Below are positions 8,935 to 18,119 of a DNA stretch of 64,000 bases, piece after piece. Under the pieces are notes generated by a model. It saw nothing but the letters and a program-made list of their open reading frames with translations, was not told where the DNA came from and did no database searches. Source of the DNA: Aquabacterium humicola (lineage in GTDB: Bacteria > Pseudomonadota > Gammaproteobacteria > Burkholderiales > Burkholderiaceae_C); the NCBI RefSeq assembly GCF_030167915.1, contig NZ_JARGNB010000001.1, positions 992,001-1,056,000 of the forward strand, in the 5' to 3' direction. How positions within the stretch are numbered: position 1 is the first letter of the stretch; every line of letters starts with the position of its first letter. Both the position numbers and the translations under genes were made by a program.

Positions 8935-10262
8935 GGTTTCACGACTCGATCCGTGCCCGCCTGATCATCGGCGCCACGCTGGTGCTGATCGCCTTCGTGG
9001 CGGGGGCCGGGCTCGCCGTGCAGCGCGCGCATGCCGACAGCGTGCGCGCGGCCCGCTTCGCCCAGCTGCGCAGCACCGTGTACCTGTTGCTGGCCGGCGC
9101 CGAGGTCGACGCCGGCGGCGCGCTGGTGATGCCCGAGAGCTTCCCCGAGCCCCGACTGTCGTTGCCGGGCTCCGGCCTGTACGCGAGCATCGTCGACGTC
9201 GCTCGCGGTGAGGCGTGGCACTCGTCGTCGGTCGTTGGCCTGAACCCGCCCTTCCAGCGCGGCGTGGCCGTGGGTCAGTGGCGGCAGGAAACGCTTGCGG
9301 CAGGCGATCGGGCGTACCTTGCCGTCGGCTATGGCGTGAAGTGGGCGGGGCGAACGCAGGCGGCACCGCTGGTGCTGTCGGTGCTGGAGGACAAGGCGGA
9401 GCTCGACCGCGAGGTCGGCATCTTCGAGCGCACCTTGTGGACCTGGCTCGGCGGCGCCGCCGTGCTGCTGCTGCTGGCGCAGACCGTGCTGCTGGAATGG
9501 GGGCTGTCGCCCCTGCGGCGCATCACGCGGGAGATCCGCCGCATCGAGCATGGCGAGCAGGCCGAGGTGGCGGGACGCTACCCCGCGGAGATCGCCGCGC
9601 TGACGGGCAACCTCAACACCCTGATCCGGCAGGAGCGCGTGCGCCAGACGCGCTACAAGGAGGCCCTGAGCTTTCTCGCCCACAGCCTGAAGACGCCGCT
9701 GGCCGTGCTGCGCACCGCGGTGCGTGAGCCGGCCCGCCTGGAAGCCGCCGTGAAGGAGCAGGTGGCGCGCATGGACGACATCGTGCAGCACCAGCTCGGC
9801 CGGGCGGCGGCCAGCGGCGCGGCTCGCTTCGTGCCCTACCTGCCGCTTGCACCGGTCCTGACCCGCACGCGCGACTCGCTGCAGAAGGTCTATGCCGACA
9901 AGGGCCTGGCGTTCTCGGTCGACTGCCCGCCCGAACTCAGCTGGCGGATCGACGAAGGCGATGCCTTCGAGATGTTCGGCAACGTGATGGACAACGCGGC
10001 CAAGTGGGCGCGGCACCGGGTCGCCGTGAAGGCCTGGCGCGATGCGGAGGGGTTGAACATCCGCATCGACGACGATGGCCCGGGATTCAGCGATACGCAG
10101 TCGGTGCTGCGGCTGCATGTGCGCGGCGACGAGCAGGTGCCCGGCCACGGCGTCGGCCTGGCCGTGGTCAACGACCTGGTGGCCAGCCATGAAGGACAGA
10201 TGACCCTGACCCGCTCGGACCTGGGCGGTGCGCGGCTCGACATCACCCTCCCGGCCTTCTGA
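8931..10262 (+). CDS. Sensor histidine kinase, PhoQ-like
   Basis: 443 residues. Topology: membrane segment about 11-30, a periplasmic sensor of about 140 residues (31-170) with one PGSGLYASIVD-type strand region, second membrane segment about 172-190, HAMP-like linker, then an H-box SFLAHSLKTPL with His251. An N-box (NVMDNAAKWA) and G-boxes (DDDGPGF, GHGVGLAVV) complete the ATPase. PhoQ-type kinases respond to divalent cations, cationic peptides or low pH in the periplasm. The sensor here is not especially acidic, so the ligand is open. It shares 4 bases with the regulator gene and should phosphorylate it. Confidence 0.88.
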   Translation: MRFHDSIRARLIIGATLVLIAFVAGAGLAVQRAHADSVRAARFAQLRSTVYLLLAGAEVDAGGALVMPESFPEPRLSLPGSGLYASIVDVARGEAWHSSSVVGLNPPFQRGVAVGQWRQETLAAGDRAYLAVGYGVKWAGRTQAAPLVLSVLEDKAELDREVGIFERTLWTWLGGAAVLLLLAQTVLLEWGLSPLRRITREIRRIEHGEQAEVAGRYPAEIAALTGNLNTLIRQERVRQTRYKEALSFLAHSLKTPLAVLRTAVREPARLEAAVKEQVARMDDIVQHQLGRAAASGAARFVPYLPLAPVLTRTRDSLQKVYADKGLAFSVDCPPELSWRIDEGDAFEMFGNVMDNAAKWARHRVAVKAWRDAEGLNIRIDDDGPGFSDTQSVLRLHVRGDEQVPGHGVGLAVVNDLVASHEGQMTLTRSDLGGARLDITLPAF

Positions 10263-10271
10263 CCGATCTGA

Positions 10272-10292
10272 CTTCGGTTCAGCTTCGGTTCA
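10272..10292 (+). promoter_or_regulatory. Predicted PhoP-type operator: CTTCGGTTCA repeated at 11 bp
   Basis: The 10-mer CTTCGGTTCA occurs at 10272-10281 and again at 10283-10292, an exact 11-bp direct repeat. Its core GGTTCA-N5-GGTTCA matches the CGTTCA-N5-CGTTCA site at 7401. The second half-site begins 54 bases before the ATG at 10341, against 51 at the other gene. It lies just after the kinase stop codon. Confidence 0.6.
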
Positions 10293-10340
10293 TCCACGGG
10301 GGCACAACATGGCGCCATGCCAACCCCGATGGAGTCTGCG

Positions 10341-10763
10341 ATGAGCAAGAGCAAGTGGTTCGTCTTCAGCGCGCTGGCGCTGGCAGGCATGCTCGGCGCC
10401 GGTGCGGCACGTGCCGGCCACGGGGCCGACGTGCAGTGGTCGGTGACGATCGGCACGCCGGTCTACACCCGGCCGGCGCCGGTGGTCGTGCAGCCCTATC
10501 CCGTTTACCGCGTCGCCGCCCCCTTCTACCATGGGCCGTATCACGGGCCTTATCACGGGCCGTACCGCGATCACCGCTTCTACCGCGAGCCGACGCGCTG
10601 GGACCATGACGGCGACGGGATCCCGAATCGCCACGACCGCGTGTACAACCCACGCTGGGACGTCGATGGCGACGGCATCCCCAACCGGCGCGACCGGGAT
10701 CGCGACGGCGACGGCATCCCGAACTGGCACGATCGCCACGACGGCCGCGACTGGCGTCGCTGA
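10341..10763 (+). CDS. Secreted protein with thrombospondin type 3-like calcium-binding repeats
   Basis: 140 residues. Signal peptide about 1-26 (SALALAGMLGAGAARA), a strand-like Val/Pro region, a tandem His-Gly-Pro-Tyr run (GPYHGPYHGPY), then three DxDGDGIPN units (WDHDGDGIPN, WDVDGDGIPN, DRDGDGIPN). These are the calcium-chelating loops of thrombospondin type 3 repeats. It probably binds Ca2+ or another divalent cation in the periplasm or at the surface. A predicted PhoP-type operator precedes it, which links it to the adjacent two-component system. The ATG at 10341 has TGGAG 8 bases upstream; the earlier in-frame ATGs would spoil the signal peptide. Confidence 0.75.
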   Translation: MSKSKWFVFSALALAGMLGAGAARAGHGADVQWSVTIGTPVYTRPAPVVVQPYPVYRVAAPFYHGPYHGPYHGPYRDHRFYREPTRWDHDGDGIPNRHDRVYNPRWDVDGDGIPNRRDRDRDGDGIPNWHDRHDGRDWRR

Positions 10764-10775
10764 GGCCGGGCACCG

Positions 10776-11189
10776 GTGCGCCCCATGCAGGACGCGTCTG
10801 CCGGGCCGACGGCCAGCTTCGGTCTGACGCTCGTGAACGCGCTGCGCCGCGCGTGGCGACGCGCCCGGGCTGCGGGCGCCGTCGAGCCGACGACGCTGCT
10901 TTTCCTCGACATCGAGGACGCCGTGGGCGGCGCAAGAATGGGCTGGGGACCGGAGATCGCCGACCTGCACCGGCGCCTGGCGCGTCTGGCGGCGTCGATC
11001 GACCGGAGCACCTGCCACGGCGTGCAGCGCAGGGGCACGGTCTTCCGGATGACGTTCGAGACCCGGCGACCGGGGGCGCTGCAGGCCGCGCTCGTGCGCG
11101 CGATCGAAACCGAGGCCGCGGCCCCGTTCGTTGAGATCCATGCGCGCAGCGCGGGAGATGCCTCCGCCAGCTTGCTGGCATGGCCGTGA
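10776..11189 (+). CDS. Hypothetical protein, unrecognised
   Basis: 137 residues from a GTG (ATG alternative at 10785). Codon third positions are almost all G or C, which supports real coding. The protein has a basic helical N-terminus, a hydrophobic strand (TTLLFLDIED), a helical middle (EIADLHRRLARLAASI) and a strand VFRMTFETR. No signal peptide, membrane segment or known motif is visible. It lies between the calcium-repeat gene and the export operon, on the same strand as both, with about 96 bases to the next start. Confidence 0.5.
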   Translation: MRPMQDASAGPTASFGLTLVNALRRAWRRARAAGAVEPTTLLFLDIEDAVGGARMGWGPEIADLHRRLARLAASIDRSTCHGVQRRGTVFRMTFETRRPGALQAALVRAIETEAAAPFVEIHARSAGDASASLLAWP

Positions 11190-11285
11190 TCCGGGTGCGT
11201 CGGCGTCTTGCCCGAGCCGTCGGCCACGAGCACGTCGAGCCGCCAGGGACCGATCGGGTCCGCGGGGGGCAGAATCGCCGCGACG

Positions 11286-12461
11286 ATGAAGCTCCCTTCC
11301 CGCTCACAACGGTGGTGGCGCCGCGGGCTGCTGCTGCTGGCAATGATCGCCGCGCTGGCCGCCGCGGTGTCGTGGTTCGGCCGCAGCAAGCCGGTCGCGG
11401 TGGTGGTGGCCGAGGTCACGCGTGGCAGGGTCGAATCGACCGTCGCCAATACACGCGCCGGCAGCATCGAGGCCTGCCAGCGCACCAGGCTGTCGACCAT
11501 CAGCGGCGGCCGCATCGAGCTGCTGGCGGTCAAGGAGGGTGACCGCGTCAAGAAGGGCCAACTGCTGATGAAGCTGTGGAACGACGACCAGCAGGCGCAG
11601 CAGGCGCTGGCGCAGGCGCAGCTCGAGACCACGCGCCGCCGCGTGGCCGAGGCCTGCACCATGGCCGACGCGGCCGAACGCGAGGCACGGCGCCAGACCA
11701 CGCTGCGCGAGCAGGGTTTCGTATCGAGCGCGCGTGAGGACGCCGCGCGCAGCGAGGCCGATGCACGCCGCGGCAGCTGTGCCGCCGCGCAGGCCGACGT
11801 GCGGCAGGCCCAGGCGCGGGTGGAGGTCACCCGCGTCGAGCAAAGCCGCACGCTGCTGCGGGCGCCGTTTGCCGGCACGGTGGCCAAGATCGTCGGCGAG
11901 GTTGGCGAGTACTCCACGCCCTCGCCGCCCGGCGTGCCGACGCCGCCGGCGATCGACCTGATCGACGACACCTGCCTGTACGTCAAGGCGCCACTGGACG
12001 AGGTGGACGCGCCGCGCATCCGGCCCGGCCAGGTGGTGCGCATCTCGATCGACGCGCTGCCGCGGCAGAGCTTTCCGGGCCGCGTCAAGCGCATCGCCCC
12101 CTTCGTCTCGGCGATCGAGAAGCAGGCGCGCACCGTCGACATCGACGTGAGCTTCGACCAGCGCGAAGCGATCGGTGCGCTCTTGGTGGGCTACAGCGCC
12201 GATGTCGAGGTGGTGCTCGAGGTGCGCGAGCAGGTGCTGCGCGTGCCCGCGGCCGCGTTGGGCGAAGGCAACCGTGCGCTGGTGGTCGAGGGCGACCGGC
12301 TGGTCGAGCGCCGGCTGAAGACGGGCCTGGCCAACTGGGAGCATGCCGAGGTGCTGGAAGGCCTGGCCGCTGGCGAGCGGGTGGTCACCTCGCTCGAACG
12401 CGAAGGCGTCAAGCCCGGCGCGCGCGTGACCGTCGAGGCCGCGCCGGCCAGGGCACGCTGA
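11286..12461 (+). CDS. Periplasmic adaptor (membrane fusion) protein, MacA-like
   Basis: 391 residues. One N-terminal membrane anchor (about 16-36, GLLLLAMIAALAAAVSWF), a lipoyl/barrel-sandwich start (GGRIELLAVKEGDRVKKGQLL), a long Gln/Ala/Arg-rich coiled-coil hairpin (about 100-185), the second lipoyl half (RAPFAGTVAKIVGEVGEY), then a beta-barrel and membrane-proximal domain. This is the layout of HlyD/MacA adaptors that join an inner-membrane ABC exporter to an outer-membrane channel. Genes for the ATPase and two permeases follow within 16 to 39 bases. No TolC-type gene is present. The substrate is unknown. Confidence 0.88.
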   Translation: MKLPSRSQRWWRRGLLLLAMIAALAAAVSWFGRSKPVAVVVAEVTRGRVESTVANTRAGSIEACQRTRLSTISGGRIELLAVKEGDRVKKGQLLMKLWNDDQQAQQALAQAQLETTRRRVAEACTMADAAEREARRQTTLREQGFVSSAREDAARSEADARRGSCAAAQADVRQAQARVEVTRVEQSRTLLRAPFAGTVAKIVGEVGEYSTPSPPGVPTPPAIDLIDDTCLYVKAPLDEVDAPRIRPGQVVRISIDALPRQSFPGRVKRIAPFVSAIEKQARTVDIDVSFDQREAIGALLVGYSADVEVVLEVREQVLRVPAAALGEGNRALVVEGDRLVERRLKTGLANWEHAEVLEGLAAGERVVTSLEREGVKPGARVTVEAAPARAR

Positions 12462-12477
12462 AGCCGCGCCGAACACG

Positions 12478-13176
<699 letters not shown>

Positions 13177-13215
13177 AGCGCGTCGCGCAGGCAGTCACGT
13201 GAGCGCGGCGCCTCG

Positions 13216-14424
13216 ATGAAAGCGCGCGACATCCTCGCCTTCGCCGGCAGCGCCGCCGGCGGCAGCCCGCTGCGCACCGCGCTGATGATGGTGGCGATGG
13301 CCATCGGCGTCGCCGCCGTGGTGGTGCTCACCGCGCTCGGCGACGGTGCGCGGCGCTACGTGGTCGACCAGTTCTCCTCGATCGGCAGCAACCTGGTGAT
13401 CGTGCTGCCCGGCCGCTCGCAGACCGGCGGCTTGAGCCCGGCCAGCGCGATCACCAGCACCACGCGCGACCTGACGATCGCCGACGCCCGCGCGCTGGAG
13501 CGTGCCGGCGCGGTGCGCCGACTGGCGCCGATCATCGTCGGCCTGTCGGAGGCCAGCACCACCGGCCGGCTGCGCGAGACCGCGGTGCTGGGCACCACCA
13601 GCGAGTTCACCGCGGTGCGCCGGCTGCCGCTGGCGCAGGGCCGCTTCCTGCCCGACGACGAATGGAGCCGCGGCTCCTCGGTGGTCGTGCTCGGCGCGGA
13701 ACTCAAGCGCGAGCTGTTCGGCGCGCAGCCGGCACTGGGCCAGTGGATGCGCCTGGGCGAGCGCCGGCTGCGCGTGATCGGCGTGCTGGCCCCGGCCGGC
13801 CAGGGGCTGAACATGAACACCGACCAGCTGGCGATCGTGCCGGTGGTGCTGGCGCAGGCGATGTTCAACTCGAACACGCTGTTCCGCATCCTGGTCGAGG
13901 CGCGCAGCCGCGAGGCCATTCCCGCCGCCAAGGCCCAGGTGAGCGAGATCCTGAAGCAGCGCCACGACGGCGAGGAAGACGTCACCGTGATCACGCAGGA
14001 CGCGGTGCTGGCCACCTTCGACCGCGTGCTGGCGGCGCTGACCGCCGGTGTCGCCGGCATCGCCGCGATCAGCCTGGCGGTGGCCGGCATCCTGGTGATG
14101 AACGTGATGCTGGTGTCGGTGACGCAGCGCAGCGCGGAGGTCGGCCTGCTGAAGGCGCTGGGCGCCAGCGCGCGCACCATCCGCGCCGCCTTCCTGACCG
14201 AGGCGGCGCTGCTGTCGGTGGCCGGCGCGGTGCTCGGCTACGGCGTCGGCCACTTCGGTGCCTTCGTGATCCGCCAGCTCTACCCGGCCTTCCCGGCCTG
14301 GCCGCCGACCTGGGCGGTGCTGGCGGCGCTGGCCACTGCGCTGCTCACCGGCCTCCTGTTCGGCGTGTTGCCGGCGCAGCGCGCCGCCGCGCTCGACCCC
14401 GTGGCCGCGCTGGGACGGCGTTAG
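13216..14424 (+). CDS. ABC exporter permease 1, MacB/FtsX fold
   Basis: 402 residues. First membrane helix about 23-45 ([18 protein letters not shown]), a large periplasmic MacB-type core (about 50-275), then three C-terminal helices (about 280-395) with the FtsX signature around [11 protein letters not shown]. This is the mechanotransmission fold that pushes substrate through the periplasmic adaptor rather than across the inner membrane. It starts 39 bases after the ATPase stop. Confidence 0.87.
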   Translation: MKARDILAFAGSAAGGSPLRTALMMVAMAIGVAAVVVLTALGDGARRYVVDQFSSIGSNLVIVLPGRSQTGGLSPASAITSTTRDLTIADARALERAGAVRRLAPIIVGLSEASTTGRLRETAVLGTTSEFTAVRRLPLAQGRFLPDDEWSRGSSVVVLGAELKRELFGAQPALGQWMRLGERRLRVIGVLAPAGQGLNMNTDQLAIVPVVLAQAMFNSNTLFRILVEARSREAIPAAKAQVSEILKQRHDGEEDVTVITQDAVLATFDRVLAALTAGVAGIAAISLAVAGILVMNVMLVSVTQRSAEVGLLKALGASARTIRAAFLTEAALLSVAGAVLGYGVGHFGAFVIRQLYPAFPAWPPTWAVLAALATALLTGLLFGVLPAQRAAALDPVAALGRR

Positions 14425-14438
14425 CACGGCACACAGGC

Positions 14439-15638
14439 ATGCGGCTGCAGGACGCGATCGGCATGTCGTGGCGCGCGCTCAGCGCGCACCGGCTGCGCAG
14501 TTTTCTCACGCTGCTGGGCATCGCGGTGGGCATCGCCGCGGTGATCCTGCTGACCTCCATCGGCGAGGGGCTGCACCGCTTCGTGCTGGCCGAGTTCACG
14601 CAGTTCGGCACCAACGTCATCGGCATCACGCCGGGCAGGACCACCACCGGCGGCGCCAACCCGGGCTTTCCGTCGTCGGTGCGGCCGCTGACGCTGGCCG
14701 ACGCGCAGGCGCTGCGCCGCGTTCCGCAGGTGCTGCAGGTCGCGCCCGGCGTGACCGGCAATGCCGAGGTCGAAGGCAACGGCCGGCTGCGCCGCGTGAT
14801 GGTCTACGGCACCACGCCGACATTGATCGAGGCCTTCAAGCTGAGCATCCGCAGCGGCCGGTTCCTGCCGCCCGATGATGCCGACAGCGCACGCAACTTT
14901 GTCGTGCTGGGCGCCAAGCTGCAGCGCGAGCTGTTCGGCGCGGACAGCCCGCTGGGCACGCGGCTGCGGGTGGGCAGCCTGCAGTTCCGCGTCATCGGCG
15001 TGCTGCAGCCGCGCGGCCAGTTCCTGGGCATCGACCTCGACGACGTGGCCTACATCCCGGCGGCGCGCGCGCTGGAACTGTTCAACCGCGACGGGCTGAT
15101 GGAGATCAACCTGAGCTACGCCGAAGGCGCCAATGCGCACCAGGTGGCCGATGCCGCGAAGGCGGTGCTGGCGGCGCGCCACGGCCGCGAGGACTTCACG
15201 CTGGTGACGCAGGAAGACATGCTGCGCACGCTGTCGAACATCCTCGACGTGCTGACGATGGCGGTGGCCGCGCTGGGCAGCATCTCGCTGCTGGTCGGCG
15301 GCGTCGGCATCGTCACGATCATGACCATCGCTGTGGCCGAGCGCACCGCCGAGATCGGCCTGCTGGTGGCGCTGGGGGCGCGCCGCGCCACCGTGCTGCG
15401 CCTCTTCCTCGGCGAGGCAGTCGTGCTGTCCGCCGCCGGTGGGCTGCTCGGCCTGGCGATCGGCATCGCGCTGGCGCAGGCGCTGCGGCTGGCGGTGCCG
15501 GCGCTGCCGGTGCAGACGCCCTTGCTGTTCCTCGTGCTGGCCGAATGCGTGGCGCTGGTGATCGGACTGGCGGCGGGGGTGCTTCCGGCGCGGCGGGCAG
15601 CGCGGCTGGATCCGGTGGAGGCGTTGCGGGCGGAGTAG
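14439..15638 (+). CDS. ABC exporter permease 2, MacB/FtsX fold
   Basis: 399 residues, same plan as the preceding permease: helix near 20-42 (LTLLGIAVGIAAVILLT), periplasmic core, three C-terminal helices with EIGLLVALGARRATVLRLF. The two permeases are clearly related but diverged, so the transporter is probably a heterodimer, as in LolC/LolE or two-permease MacB-like systems. The start ATG at 14439 lies 14 bases after the first permease stop. ATPase, adaptor and both permeases form one operon. Confidence 0.87.
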   Translation: MRLQDAIGMSWRALSAHRLRSFLTLLGIAVGIAAVILLTSIGEGLHRFVLAEFTQFGTNVIGITPGRTTTGGANPGFPSSVRPLTLADAQALRRVPQVLQVAPGVTGNAEVEGNGRLRRVMVYGTTPTLIEAFKLSIRSGRFLPPDDADSARNFVVLGAKLQRELFGADSPLGTRLRVGSLQFRVIGVLQPRGQFLGIDLDDVAYIPAARALELFNRDGLMEINLSYAEGANAHQVADAAKAVLAARHGREDFTLVTQEDMLRTLSNILDVLTMAVAALGSISLLVGGVGIVTIMTIAVAERTAEIGLLVALGARRATVLRLFLGEAVVLSAAGGLLGLAIGIALAQALRLAVPALPVQTPLLFLVLAECVALVIGLAAGVLPARRAARLDPVEALRAE

Positions 15639-15646
15639 CGGCAGCC

Positions 15647-15805
15647 ATGCCGTCTGAATTCTTCAGGACCTCGACGACCTGGGTGGTGGACTTCCGCTGC
15701 GAGGGCCGCCCGCGTCGCTGGTTCAAGGTCTTCGGCCCCGGAGTGGACGTGCGCGAGCGGATGGCCGCCGAACTGCGCCACCTGTATGGCGACCGGGCCG
15801 ATTGA
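15647..15805 (+). CDS. Small hypothetical protein, 52 residues
   Basis: It begins 8 bases after the permease stop. The sequence is strand-rich at the start (TTWVVDFRCEGRPRRWFKVF) with a helical end (RERMAAELRHLYGD). No signal peptide or membrane segment. The codon use fits its neighbours and the tight spacing suggests it belongs to the export operon. I do not recognise a family. Confidence 0.5.
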   Translation: MPSEFFRTSTTWVVDFRCEGRPRRWFKVFGPGVDVRERMAAELRHLYGDRAD

Positions 15806-15880
15806 TGGCGATCAACGAGCGCAGCGGTCCGCAGGTATCTGATCGCCAGTGCGCCGCTTGTTCCTACAGGAGAAGACACC

Positions 15881-17065
15881 ATGACCAGCCGACACATCGT
15901 TCTCTGCCATCCGGTCCGCACTGCGATCGGCACCTATGGCGGCAGCCTCAAGGACGTGCCTGCCACCGACCTGGGTGCCGCGGCGATCCGCGAAACGCTG
16001 AAGCGGTCAGGCCTCGCGGCCGACAAGATCGAAACGCTGGTGATGGGCAACGTCATCCAGGCCGGTGGCAAGATGAACCCGGCCCGGCAGGCCGGCATCG
16101 CCGCGGGGCTGCCGATCGAGGTGCCGGCGCTGTCGGTGAACCGCGTGTGCGGCTCCGGTGCCCAGGGTGTCGTGAGCGCGGCACTCGAGATCTGGTCCGG
16201 CATGATCGACTGCGCCATCGCCGGCGGCATGGAGAACATGGACCGTGCGCCCTACCTGTTGCCGCAGGGCCGCTGGGGCGCCCGCATGGGCGATGTGACG
16301 ATGTTCGACAGCATGCTCTACGACGGCCTGAACGACGCCTTCAGCGGCAAGCACTCCGGCTGGCACACGGAGGACCTGGTCCTGAAGAACGGCATCAGCC
16401 GCGAGGACCAGGACCGCTGGGCGCTGCGTTCGCAGCAGCGCTTCGCAGCGGCCCAGGCCGCAGGCAAGTTCGAGGCGGAGATCGTTGCCGTCGAGGTGCC
16501 GGGCCGCAAGGGTCCGACGCTGTTTGCCAAGGACGAACACAACCGACCGGAGACCACCGCCGAGTCGCTGGCCAAGCTCAAGCCCGCCTTCCGCAAGGAG
16601 GGCACCATCACCGCCGGCAATGCGCCGGGCCTGAACTCGGCCGGTGCGGCGATGGTCGTCACGCACGCCGCGTGGGCCGAGAAGCAGGGCCTCCTGCCGA
16701 TGGCTCGCCTGGTCAGCTACGGCGTCGGCGCGGTTGAGCCCGGATTCTTCGGCCTGGGGCCGGTACCGGCCGTGCACCAGGCGCTGCAGCGCGCGGGCTG
16801 GTCGGCGGGTGACGTCGACCGGGTCGAGATCAACGAGGCCTTCGCGGCCATCGCGCTCGCCTGCCTGCGGGAGATCGGCTTCCCCGAAGACATCGTCAAC
16901 GTCGATGGCGGTGCGATCGCCCACGGCCATCCGATCGGTGCGAGCGGTGCCGTGCTGGCCACCAAGCTGCTGCACGCCATCCAGCGCGGCGAGGCACAGC
17001 GGGGCATCGTCACCCTGTGCATCGGCGGCGGACAAGGCATCGCGCTGGCCATCGAACGGGTCTGA
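15881..17065 (+). CDS. Acetyl-CoA acetyltransferase (thiolase)
   Basis: 394 residues, the usual thiolase length. The acylated cysteine is Cys90 in [10 protein letters not shown]. The catalytic His lies in GHPIGASG and the second Cys in LCIGGGQG, near the C-terminus. The family condenses two acetyl-CoA to acetoacetyl-CoA or cleaves 3-ketoacyl-CoA, either for polyhydroxybutyrate synthesis or for degradation. No phaB/phaC neighbour is present, so a phbA role is not assured. AGGAG lies 8 bases before the ATG. It stands alone, with its own upstream region of about 75 bases. Confidence 0.92.
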   Translation: MTSRHIVLCHPVRTAIGTYGGSLKDVPATDLGAAAIRETLKRSGLAADKIETLVMGNVIQAGGKMNPARQAGIAAGLPIEVPALSVNRVCGSGAQGVVSAALEIWSGMIDCAIAGGMENMDRAPYLLPQGRWGARMGDVTMFDSMLYDGLNDAFSGKHSGWHTEDLVLKNGISREDQDRWALRSQQRFAAAQAAGKFEAEIVAVEVPGRKGPTLFAKDEHNRPETTAESLAKLKPAFRKEGTITAGNAPGLNSAGAAMVVTHAAWAEKQGLLPMARLVSYGVGAVEPGFFGLGPVPAVHQALQRAGWSAGDVDRVEINEAFAAIALACLREIGFPEDIVNVDGGAIAHGHPIGASGAVLATKLLHAIQRGEAQRGIVTLCIGGGQGIALAIERV

Positions 17066-17140
17066 GCGAGCCGGCCGGGTCTACCGGGGCAGCTCCGACA
17101 AGCTGGCGGCTGAGGCGCCGAGTCAGCTGCAGCTTGATGA

Positions 17141-17251
17141 CTTGATGACACCACCGCGCCGCGTTACGACCACCTCGAGACACAGCTCGACCTGGTGGGC
17201 AAGGCCGGTGAGCAGAACTACCTGCAATCGCAGATGGGCGGCGGCAGCTGA
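17141..17251 (+). pseudogene. C-terminal gene remnant, no start codon
   Basis: A 36-codon frame between a stop at 17138 and TGA at 17249 reads like a genuine protein end ([19 protein letters not shown], then GGGS). It has no start codon or upstream coding, so it looks like the 3' end of a deleted gene. The parent family was not recognised. Confidence 0.3.
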
Positions 17252-17389
17252 CGACCCTTCGAGCACGCGCCGGGCGACCGTGCGCGAGTCCCCGATCGTC
17301 ACGACGATCCTCACGCGCGGCCGCTGCGCGCGAAAGCGGGCGAGCACCGGCACGACGTTGTGGGGTCCGATGGCCCCGATCGCCCGCAT
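17248..17389 (-). pseudogene. LysR-family regulator fragment
   Basis: About 47 residues match the beginning of a LysR substrate-binding domain in style: GPHNVVPVLARFRAQ, then RVRIVVTIGDSRTVARRVLEG. Likeness ends at the Gly, exactly where the opposite-strand remnant ends, after which the frame becomes low-complexity. There is no helix-turn-helix upstream. It is a broken piece left by a rearrangement, not a working regulator. Confidence 0.45.
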
Positions 17390-17703
17390 CGCGCAATCCT
17401 GCCCGTTCCGCTAGCTTCTATTTGGGGCGTCCAGCGAAACGCCACGGGCGCCGCCTCATCAGCAGGAAACCATGCGAACCGCTGAGCACGCATCGACGCG
17501 CGCCAGCGGTGATGGGCATCAGGGACGACGGGCCCAGCGCTCGAAGGTCTGCAACGTGCCCCGGACTTGACAGAGTCCCTTGACCGCTCCTCTAGCGCGC
17601 CTCGCGCCTCGGCGCATCGCTTCGGACCACGAGCGGGCCGATTCGGCGCTCGGTGGCGACCGAGGACACCACTCCCTCGCCCGTTGTCGAGATCGCCAAA
17701 AGA

Positions 17704-17728
17704 CAAACGGCGCCGAAGGCGCCGTTTG
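17704..17728 (-). terminator. Rho-independent terminator of the tRNA unit
   Basis: A perfect 11-bp stem (CAAACGGCGCC / GGCGCCGTTTG) with a 3-base loop. Read leftward it is followed by TCTTTT. It lies 112 bases past tRNA-Glu and ends the tRNA-Ala/tRNA-Glu transcript. Confidence 0.8.
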
Positions 17729-17839
17729 CTTTGCTGCTTCATGCCATAAGGTGTCAACGCCTCAAGCGTAACCACTCTCGACATTTGCCAGGTCACCGTC
17801 GCGATTCTTCTTGAGAATCAGCGACTCAACATCTAACGC

Positions 17840-17915
17840 TGGCGTCCCCTAGGGGATTCGAACCCCTGTTACAACCGTGAAAGGGTCGTGTCCTAGGCCT
17901 CTAGACGAAGGGGAC
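17840..17915 (-). tRNA. tRNA-Glu (anticodon TTC)
   Basis: 76 bases including an encoded CCA. The acceptor GTCCCCT pairs with AGGGGAC; the anticodon arm CCCTTTCACGG presents TTC; the T-arm has GGTTCGAATC. It lies 40 bases after tRNA-Ala and downstream of gltX, whose product charges it. Confidence 0.96.
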
Positions 17916-17955
17916 TGTGATCCTTCATTCCCTTGAACAGCGCCACCGTGAATCT

Positions 17956-18031
<76 letters not shown>

Positions 18032-18069
18032 GAGGGTTTCGCGAAAAGCACTGTTCAAGCGAGTCCGCG

Positions 18070-18097
18070 ACTATAGCACAGGACTTTTCGCGTGCAA
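18070..18097 (-). promoter_or_regulatory. Sigma-70 promoter of the tRNA pair
   Basis: Read leftward: TTGCAC, 16 bases, TATAGT, with the start site expected near 18063, about 30 bases before tRNA-Ala. A GC-rich stretch (CGCGGACTCG) follows the -10, as is usual for stringently controlled stable-RNA promoters. Confidence 0.65.
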
Positions 18098-18119
18098 GGC
18101 ACGCAGCCCGCATTCCGGG

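Larger units (their letters stand above)
17066..17839. other. Eroded intergenic region of about 770 bases
   Basis: No intact gene. It holds two abutting gene fragments (a rightward tail at 17141-17251 and a leftward LysR-like piece at 17248-17389), a small hairpin CTCGGT-GGCG-ACCGAG at 17649-17664, and the tRNA terminator at 17704-17728. The stretch 17390-17640 shows nothing recognisable. Confidence 0.55.

Noticed and set aside
10545-10590. CRISPR-like or tandem-repeat array around the GGGCC(G/T)TATCAC units
   Set aside because: These short repeats code the His-Gly-Pro-Tyr run of the calcium-repeat protein and are too few and unspaced for an array.
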